64,000 bases of DNA from Stutzerimonas kunmingensis. Its GTDB lineage: Bacteria; Pseudomonadota; Gammaproteobacteria; Pseudomonadales; Pseudomonadaceae. Below are positions 58,573 to 64,000 of this stretch, piece after piece. The notes under the pieces were generated by a model. The model saw nothing but the letters and a program-made list of their open reading frames with translations, ran no database searches and was not told where the DNA came from. Made by a program: the position numbers and the translations under genes. The DNA lies in NCBI RefSeq assembly GCF_900114065.1, contig NZ_FORS01000003.1, forward strand, positions 558,001 to 622,000. The letters run 5' to 3'. How positions within the stretch are numbered: position 1 is the first letter of the stretch; every line of letters starts with the position of its first letter.

Positions 58573-60140
58573 TCGATGACCCTCCCCTTGAGAGCGAAGA
58601 GCCCCTGCGGACGCTTCTGGATGAAGAGGATGATCAGCGCGAGGATGAGGATCTTGCCCAGCACGGCGCCGATCTGCGGTTCAAGGATCTTGTTGGCGAT
58701 GCCCAGGCCGAAGGCGGCGAAGATGCTGCCGGCCAGCTGGCCGACACCGCCGAGCACCACCACCAGGAAGGAGTCGATGATGTAGCTCTGGCCGAGATCC
58801 GGGCCGACGTTGCCGATCTGGCTAAGTGCAACACCACCGAGGCCGGCGATACCGGAGCCCAGCCCGAAGGCCATCATGTCGATGCGCCCAGTGGGCACGC
58901 CGCAGCAGGCGGCCATGTTGCGGTTCTGCGTGACCGCACGCACGTTCAGGCCCAGACGTGTCTTGTTCAGCAAGAGCCAGGTCAGGAGCACCACGAACAG
59001 CGCGAAGCCGATGATCACCATGCGGTTGTACGGCAGCACCAGGTTCGGCAATACCTGCAGGCCGCCGGAGAGCCAGCCGGGGTTGGCGACTTCGACGTTC
59101 TGCGCGCCGAACAGCACGCGCACCAGCTGGATCAGGATCAGGCTGATGCCCCAGGTCGCCAGCAGAGTTTCCAGCGGGCGGCCGTAGAGGTGGCGAATAA
59201 CCGTGCGTTCCAGCGCCATGCCGATCGCGGCGGTGACGAAAAAGGCTACCGGCAGCGCCACCAGTGGGTAGAACGCCAGCGCTTCAGGGGCGAGACGCGC
59301 CATCAGCACCTGCACCATGTAGGTGGTGTAGGCGCCGAGCATGAGCATCTCGCCGTGAGCCATGTTGATCACGCCGAGCAGGCCGAAGGTGATCGCCAGA
59401 CCGAGGGCGGCGAGTAGCAGGATCGAGCCCAGCGACAGGCCGCTGAAGGCCTGGCCGAGTAGTTCGCCGATCAGCAGTTTGCGTTTGACCTGGGTCAGGC
59501 TGGTCTCGGCGGCCTTGCGCACGGCGGCGTCGGTTTCCGCCTCGTCGGCCAGCAGGTTTTCCAGCCTTACCCGCGCCAGCGGAGCACCGGTTTCGCCAAG
59601 CAATCGCACGGCGGCAAGGCGCACGGCCGGGTCGCTCGCGGTCAGCTGCAGGTTGGCTAGCGCCAGGGTCAGCGCTTCGCTGACGGCAGCATCTTCCTCT
59701 ACGTCCAGGCGCTGCTGGAGCAGCTCGAGCTGTTCCGGCTTGCCGCTGCGCTGCAGGCGCTTGGCCGCAGCGAGGCGCTGCGCGGGGTCTTCGGCGAACA
59801 GCTGGTGGCTGGCCAGAGCGGTGTTGAGCAGACCACGCAGGCGGTTGTTCAGGCGCAGCTTCTTCGGCGTGCCGACCGGCTCGGCGTCGCCTTCGAGGGC
59901 TCGGTAGGCCCCGTTTTCATCGATGAAGGGCGTCTTGTTCTGGTCGATCACCACGCGGCTGGCGCGCAGCGCTTCGATCAACGGCAGGCGCTCAGGCGCG
60001 GGCACGGCGGCCCAACTTTCCAGCAGCTTGGCCTGTTTGGCCAGGCTGGCCTTGGCGTAGTCGGCTGCGTCTCCGGCCTGTGCCGCCCAGGGCAGGGCGA
60101 GCAGGAGCAGCAGCAATAATCGGTGCAGGGCAGTGTTCAT
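58569..60140 (-). CDS. urtB: urea ABC transporter permease UrtB
   Basis: 523 residues. The C-terminal 300 residues are a LivH-type permease (GVINMAHGEMLMLGAYTTY, GRPLETLLATWGISL). The N-terminal part has a signal peptide and a 200-residue helical repeat region (residues ~25-215, HEAT-like) that would lie in the periplasm, a feature of Pseudomonas-type UrtB. Confidence 0.94.
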   Translation of the reverse strand: MNTALHRLLLLLLLALPWAAQAGDAADYAKASLAKQAKLLESWAAVPAPERLPLIEALRASRVVIDQNKTPFIDENGAYRALEGDAEPVGTPKKLRLNNRLRGLLNTALASHQLFAEDPAQRLAAAKRLQRSGKPEQLELLQQRLDVEEDAAVSEALTLALANLQLTASDPAVRLAAVRLLGETGAPLARVRLENLLADEAETDAAVRKAAETSLTQVKRKLLIGELLGQAFSGLSLGSILLLAALGLAITFGLLGVINMAHGEMLMLGAYTTYMVQVLMARLAPEALAFYPLVALPVAFFVTAAIGMALERTVIRHLYGRPLETLLATWGISLILIQLVRVLFGAQNVEVANPGWLSGGLQVLPNLVLPYNRMVIIGFALFVVLLTWLLLNKTRLGLNVRAVTQNRNMAACCGVPTGRIDMMAFGLGSGIAGLGGVALSQIGNVGPDLGQSYIIDSFLVVVLGGVGQLAGSIFAAFGLGIANKILEPQIGAVLGKILILALIILFIQKRPQGLFALKGRVID

Positions 60141-60256
60141 CTGTGTATTCCCCAGGGGGCGCCGTGTGCTCTCTTGGCGGAGCTGGCGGCGGTGGGCAGG
60201 CGGATGAGATCGTCTCGACTACGCGTCTCGATCCGCCCAACGAAAGCCGAGTGATC

Positions 60257-60300
60257 GCAGGGTGGATCGGGACGCGGAGTTGGCGCGTCATCCATCCACC
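60257..60300. repeat. degenerate GTAGGGTGG repeat between urtA and urtB
   Basis: GCAGGGTGGATCGGGACGCG at the left and a CATCCATCCACC end at the right form an imperfect palindrome of the family seen at 54.6 and 56.5 kb. It lies just after the urtA stop. Confidence 0.6.
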
Positions 60301-60316
60301 GCGGCGACCGCAGCGG

Positions 60317-61585
60317 TTAGTTCGACTTCACCGCGTAATCCGGCTTCTTGTCGTTGCCCGGGATGTAGGGACTCCACGGCTGCGCGCGGACCGGGCTTTC
60401 GGTTTCCCAGACCACCGAGAACTGACCGTCGTCCTGGACTTCACCGATCATCACCGGCTTGTGCAGGTGGTGGTTCTTCTCGTCCATGGTCAGGGTGTAG
60501 CCGCTCGGCGCCTCGAAGGTCTGGCCAGCGAGGGCGTCGCGGACCTTGCCTACGTCCGTGGTGCCAGCTTTCTCGACTGCCTGCGCCCACATGTGGATAC
60601 CGACGTAGGTGGCTTCCATCGGGTCGTTGGTCACGGCCTTGTCGGCGCCAGGCAGGTTCTGGGCCTTGGCGTAGGCTTTCCACTTGCTGACGAAGGCTTC
60701 GTTGACCGGGTTTTCAACCGACTGGAAGTAGTTCCAGGCGGCCAGGTGACCGACCAGCGGCTTGGTGTCGATGCCGCGCAGTTCTTCCTCGCCGACCGAG
60801 AAGGCGACAACCGGAACGTCAGTGGCTTCCAGGCCCTGGTTGGCCAGCTCCTTGTAGAAGGGCACGTTGGAGTCGCCGTTGATGGTCGACACCACAGCGG
60901 TCTTGCCTCCGGCGGAGAACTTCTTGATGTTGGCGACGATGGTCTGGTAATCGCTGTGACCGAAGGGGGTGTAGACCTCTTCGATGCTCGATTCCGGCAC
61001 GCCCTTGCTGATCAGGAAGGCGCGCAGGATCTTGTTCGTGGTGCGCGGGTAGACGTAGTCGGTGCCGAGCAGGAAGTAGCGCTCGGCGCTGCCGCCGTCT
61101 TCGCTCATCAGGTACTCGACCGCCGGGATGGCCTGCTGGTTTGGCGCCGCGCCGGTGTAGAAGACGTTCGGCGACAGCTCTTCGCCCTCGTACTGCACCG
61201 GGTAGAACAGCAGGCCGTCGAGTTCTTCATAGACTGGCAGTACCGACTTGCGCGACACCGAGGTCCAGCAACCGAAGGTCACCGCCACCTTGTCCTGAGT
61301 CAGCAGCTGGCGCCCTTTCTCGGCGAACAGTGGCCAGTTGGAGGCTGGGTCGACCACCACCGGCTCGAGCTGCTTGCCGAGCACGCCGCCCTTGGCGTTG
61401 ATCTCGTCGATGGTCATCAGCGCCATGTCCTTGAGCGAGGTCTCGGAGATGGCCATGGTGCCGGACAGCGAATGCAGGATACCGACCTTGATGGTCTCGG
61501 CGGCCTGCAGGGTGAACGGGAACAGGCCGCTGAGCATCAGGGCGCTGGCGGCGAGGGTGGTCTTGATCAGAGGACGGCGTTTCAT
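60317..61585 (-). CDS. urtA: urea ABC transporter substrate-binding protein UrtA
   Basis: 422 residues from the ATG at 61585, with AAGGAGCC upstream. A signal peptide (ending FTLQAAE) precedes a periplasmic binding protein of the amide/urea type (ETIKVGILHSLSGTMAISE, VVVDPASNWPLFAEK, FGCWTSVSRKSVLPV). It delivers urea to UrtBC. First gene of urtABCDE, with a sigma-54 promoter match 65 bases upstream. Confidence 0.96.
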   Translation of the reverse strand: MKRRPLIKTTLAASALMLSGLFPFTLQAAETIKVGILHSLSGTMAISETSLKDMALMTIDEINAKGGVLGKQLEPVVVDPASNWPLFAEKGRQLLTQDKVAVTFGCWTSVSRKSVLPVYEELDGLLFYPVQYEGEELSPNVFYTGAAPNQQAIPAVEYLMSEDGGSAERYFLLGTDYVYPRTTNKILRAFLISKGVPESSIEEVYTPFGHSDYQTIVANIKKFSAGGKTAVVSTINGDSNVPFYKELANQGLEATDVPVVAFSVGEEELRGIDTKPLVGHLAAWNYFQSVENPVNEAFVSKWKAYAKAQNLPGADKAVTNDPMEATYVGIHMWAQAVEKAGTTDVGKVRDALAGQTFEAPSGYTLTMDEKNHHLHKPVMIGEVQDDGQFSVVWETESPVRAQPWSPYIPGNDKKPDYAVKSN

Positions 61586-61649
61586 TGTGGGGCTCCTTGG
61601 CTGTCCGTGCGCAACTGTGGGCTGAAAACATCGGAACGCCAGGAGTAAT

Positions 61650-61666
61650 GGCAGCATCCGTGCCAA
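61650..61666 (-). promoter_or_regulatory. sigma-54 promoter upstream of urtA
   Basis: Minus strand TTGGCACGGATGCTGCC: the -24 TTGGCACG is perfect, GG and GC are ten bases apart, and the -12 reads CTGCC instead of TTGCW. Predicted start near 61639, about 54 bases before the urtA ATG. Confidence 0.8.
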
Positions 61667-61741
61667 ATGGCGCAAAGCCTTCTGCGACGCAGCTTTGCGT
61701 CGATCTTGGGTTGATCGGGCTGCTTTCGCGGTGAGCCATGC

Positions 61742-61769
61742 TGGTGCACGCGAAGGGCGGTGGTGCACC
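61742..61769. promoter_or_regulatory. possible NtrC activator half-sites
   Basis: TGGTGCAC occurs at 61742-61749 and 61761-61768, the second as a GGTGCACC palindrome, about 80-100 bases upstream of the -24 element. TGGTGCA is the NtrC half-site, but the spacing is not that of the classical full site. Confidence 0.4.
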
Positions 61770-61876
61770 GCGGGAGGCCGCTTTGCCCGATTTCAGTGCC
61801 GCGCCGAGTGGCTGCGCCACTTGCAGCTGCCGGGTGTCACTTCTAGCATGGCCGGCCTGTATCGAGACCCGTCGCC

Positions 61877-62515
61877 ATGCCCCGTCCACCGCGTCCTCCA
61901 TCCTCGCGTCCGCCTACACGAACCGCGCGCCCATCCGCGCCGCGGCGTGTCGCCAAGGCACCGCCGGCCGAGCCACGCCTGTTGTTGCTGAACAAGCCGT
62001 TCGACGTGCTGACGCAATTCAACGATGCCGATGGCCGCGCGACGCTCAAGGACTACGTGCAGGTGCCGGGCGTCTATCCGGCTGGCCGGCTGGATCGCGA
62101 CAGCGAGGGGCTGCTGCTCTTGACCAACGATGGTCAGTTGCAGGCGCGCATCGCCGACCCCAAGCACAAGCTGCCGAAGACCTACTGGGTGCAGGTGGAG
62201 GGTGAGGTCAGCGCCGAGCAGCTGCAGCGCTTGCGCGATGGCCTCCAGCTCAATGACGGCCTGACCCTGCCCGCCGAAGCGCGGCAGCTGGACGAGCCCG
62301 AGCTATGGCCGCGCAACCCGCCGGTGCGCTTTCGCAAGAGCGTGCCGACCAGCTGGCTGGAATTGGTGATCCGCGAAGGGCGTAATCGCCAGGTCAGACG
62401 CATGACGGCGGCGGTCGGGTTGCCGACCCTGCGTCTGGTGCGGGTGCGCATCGGGCCGTGGGCGCTCGATGGCCTGCAGCCGGGTGAGTGGCGGGAGGTG
62501 CCGGCGCAGCTGTAG
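61877..62515 (+). CDS. rluE: 23S rRNA pseudouridine 2457 synthase
   Basis: 212 residues. RsuA/RluB/E/F-type enzyme without an S4 domain, as in RluE. A basic, proline-rich N-terminus (about 30 residues) precedes [14 protein letters not shown], the catalytic motif [17 protein letters not shown] with its aspartate, and [10 protein letters not shown]. Divergent from urtA. Confidence 0.93.
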   Translation: MPRPPRPPSSRPPTRTARPSAPRRVAKAPPAEPRLLLLNKPFDVLTQFNDADGRATLKDYVQVPGVYPAGRLDRDSEGLLLLTNDGQLQARIADPKHKLPKTYWVQVEGEVSAEQLQRLRDGLQLNDGLTLPAEARQLDEPELWPRNPPVRFRKSVPTSWLELVIREGRNRQVRRMTAAVGLPTLRLVRVRIGPWALDGLQPGEWREVPAQL

Positions 62516-62534
62516 GCGCCGGCTTGGCATCAGC

Positions 62535-62753
62535 TCAGTGCGGGATGCCCTGAGTCACTTCGATGACGTAACCGATGACCGGCTTGGCGAGAAAGGCGAA
62601 CAGGCACAGGCCCAGGCCGAGGAAGAGAATGGCGGTGCCGAGGCGACCGGCCTTCGACTTCTTGGCCAGGTCCCAGATGATGAACGCCATGAAGGCCATC
62701 AGCCCGCCGACGAGCACGATCATCATCCACTTTTCGAAAACTTCGGGCTCCAC
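62535..62753 (-). CDS. small two-helix membrane protein (DUF2788-like)
   Basis: 72 residues. Two hydrophobic segments (about 10-27 and 41-63) flank a charged WDLAKKSKAGRLG loop. It resembles the small DUF2788 proteins of Pseudomonas. GGAGA lies upstream of the ATG at 62753. Function unknown. Confidence 0.78.
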   Translation of the reverse strand: MEPEVFEKWMMIVLVGGLMAFMAFIIWDLAKKSKAGRLGTAILFLGLGLCLFAFLAKPVIGYVIEVTQGIPH

Positions 62754-62928
62754 AGGGATCTCCTGACTGACTTCGACGAATGCGCCCGTGGCAGGCCGGG
62801 CGCGAAAGCGGCGCAGTATACGCCGGCATTAGTCGGCGCGTGTGCCACCGCTGGTTGGACGGTCGAGCTCGGAAAGCGTTCGGATCGCGCGAGGCGGGCG
62901 CCGGTGCGGCGAAATGTCTCACCGGTAT

Positions 62929-63321
62929 TCAGTACGCCGCCTTGATCACGTCGATGCCCTTGTTCAGCACCGTGCGCCAGGCCTGCAGGTCCTGCTGTTG
63001 CAGCTCCCCGTCGTGCTGGCCGATGGTTTTCAGCAACGCCGCGATCCACAGGTCATAGAGTTCCGGGTGGATATTCAGCTGCTCGCGTGAATGGCTTTTG
63101 CCCAGCGCGCGGAGTTTGGTATCCGGCATGCCGCGGGCGAACAGCACCAGATTGAGAATGCCGGCGCGCAGCAGCTGTTTCTGCGCGGTCATGTCTGTGC
63201 GCACGAACTTCTCCCGGATCGCCGGCGAGCTGGCGAGGAAGGACGCATAGAAGTCATCGAAGAAGTCGGGACTGGCGCAGCAGCGGCCGTAGCTCTGCAT
63301 GACGCGGTTGGTGTCTTTCAT
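62929..63321 (-). CDS. single-domain globin
   Basis: 130 residues from the ATG at 63321. Globin fold with a Phe/Tyr-rich B-C region (FFDDFYASFLASSP) and a likely proximal histidine in LNIHPELYDLW (about residue 88). The protein is haem-binding by inference; oxygen sensing, transport or NO chemistry cannot be told apart. No effector domain is fused. AGGG lies upstream of the start. Confidence 0.82.
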   Translation of the reverse strand: MKDTNRVMQSYGRCCASPDFFDDFYASFLASSPAIREKFVRTDMTAQKQLLRAGILNLVLFARGMPDTKLRALGKSHSREQLNIHPELYDLWIAALLKTIGQHDGELQQQDLQAWRTVLNKGIDVIKAAY

Positions 63322-63484
63322 GGGCATTCCCTTGCACGAGGGCATTTTGCAGCGAGGCCCGCCGGTGAGCAGGCGATGGACGATCCGCCCCGGCCGGGAT
63401 CATCCGTATGCGAGGCGGTGCAGAAGGGGGCGGATTATAGGCAGCAACCCTGCGAAGTGTGTGGCTAAAGCTGTGAGCGGTGTC

Positions 63485-63964
63485 TCAGCTGCGCAAATGC
63501 TCCAGCGGCAGCTCCGTACTCGATGACACCTGGCGCAATACGAAGCTGGAACGCACGCTGGAGACGCCTTCGATGCGCGTCAGGGTGCCGAGCAGAAACT
63601 GCTGGTAATGCTCCATGTCGGGCACCACGACCTTGAGTTGGTAGTCGGCGTCCATCCCCGTGACCAGACTACATTCGAGCACCTCCGGGCATTTGCCGAT
63701 CACGCCTTCGAAGTGCTCGAAGCGCTCCGGTGTGTGCCGGTCCATGCCGATAAGCACGTAGGCGGTAAGGGTCAGGCCGAGCTTCTTGCGGTCGAGCAGG
63801 GCGACCTGGCGGGCAATGTAGCCGTCGTCTTCCAACTGTTTGACCCGGCGGGAGCAGGGCGAGGGTGACAGGCCGATGCGTGCTGCCAGTTCCTGGTTGG
63901 AAATGCGGGCGTCGTGCTGCAATTCGGCGAGGATGCGCAGGTCGTAGCGATCTAGTTTGCTCAT
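63485..63964 (-). CDS. Lrp/AsnC-family transcription regulator
   Basis: 159 residues. An N-terminal winged helix-turn-helix (DLRILAELQHDARISNQELAARIGLSPSPC in order) and a C-terminal RAM ligand domain (ALLDRKKLGLTLTAYVLIGM, CSLVTGMDADYQLKVVV). Likely responds to an amino acid and controls a nearby transport or catabolic gene, perhaps beyond the right edge. The remaining 36 bases to the window end hold only its leader. Confidence 0.92.
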   Translation of the reverse strand: MSKLDRYDLRILAELQHDARISNQELAARIGLSPSPCSRRVKQLEDDGYIARQVALLDRKKLGLTLTAYVLIGMDRHTPERFEHFEGVIGKCPEVLECSLVTGMDADYQLKVVVPDMEHYQQFLLGTLTRIEGVSSVRSSFVLRQVSSSTELPLEHLRS

Positions 63965-64000
63965 GGAGAGGCTCGTTTGGGAATGGATTGCGCATGATGA

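Overview
The window is chromosomal DNA of a gamma-proteobacterium of the Pseudomonas stutzeri (Stutzerimonas) type. The evidence is the high G+C content, Pseudomonas-style gene order (from memory, the left 40 kb matches the P. aeruginosa block proA-nadD-rlmH-pbpA-rodA-lipA-leuS-hemL-thiED-ladS-amn, and the right part matches the urt/ure block), and Pseudomonas-style intergenic repeats. I saw no tRNA, rRNA, CRISPR array, transposase, integrase or prophage module.

Layout. 1-2.2 kb: the start of an alpha/beta hydrolase (cut by the window edge) and a DedA-PAP2 fusion. 2.4-13.5 kb, plus strand: proA, nadD, rsfS, rlmH, then a rod-shape and envelope cluster (mrdA, rodA, mltB, rlpA, dacC), then lipoate genes (ybeD, lipB, lipA), closed by a strong terminator. 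13.6-31.4 kb, mostly minus strand: a small unknown gene, a second lytic transglycosylase, arfA, holA-lptE-leuS, the lnt-corC-ybeY-phoH envelope and RNA cluster, miaB, hemL, thiE and thiD. 31.6-40.3 kb: a LadS-like histidine kinase lacking its receiver domain, an AidB-like acyl-CoA dehydrogenase, a bacterial voltage-gated sodium channel, a CoA-transferase, AMP nucleosidase and a DUF2789 protein.

40.3-61.9 kb is a nitrogen and urea region on the minus strand: ureJ, ureG, ureF, ureE, then ureC, ureB, an acetyltransferase, ureA and ureD, then the urea ABC importer urtEDCBA. Between the two urease blocks lie a DMT exporter, a frameshifted oxaloacetate decarboxylase gene, a TorF-like porin, a DksA-like protein, a cytosolic GAF histidine kinase, an NCS1 nucleobase permease and an orphan curlin-repeat protein. 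Good sigma-54 promoter matches precede urtA, ureD and ureE, so uptake, apo-urease and nickel-loading genes could be switched on together under nitrogen limitation. Short palindromic GTAGGGTGG repeats sit in most gaps of these operons. 61.9-64 kb: rluE, a small membrane protein, a globin and an Lrp/AsnC regulator.

The most notable points are the arfA gene with two large RNA hairpins, the orphan curlin protein, LadS without a receiver domain, the sodium channel, the sigma-54 trio, and a four-base slippage that breaks oxaloacetate decarboxylase. All homology statements rest on motif and family recognition by eye; no database search was run.
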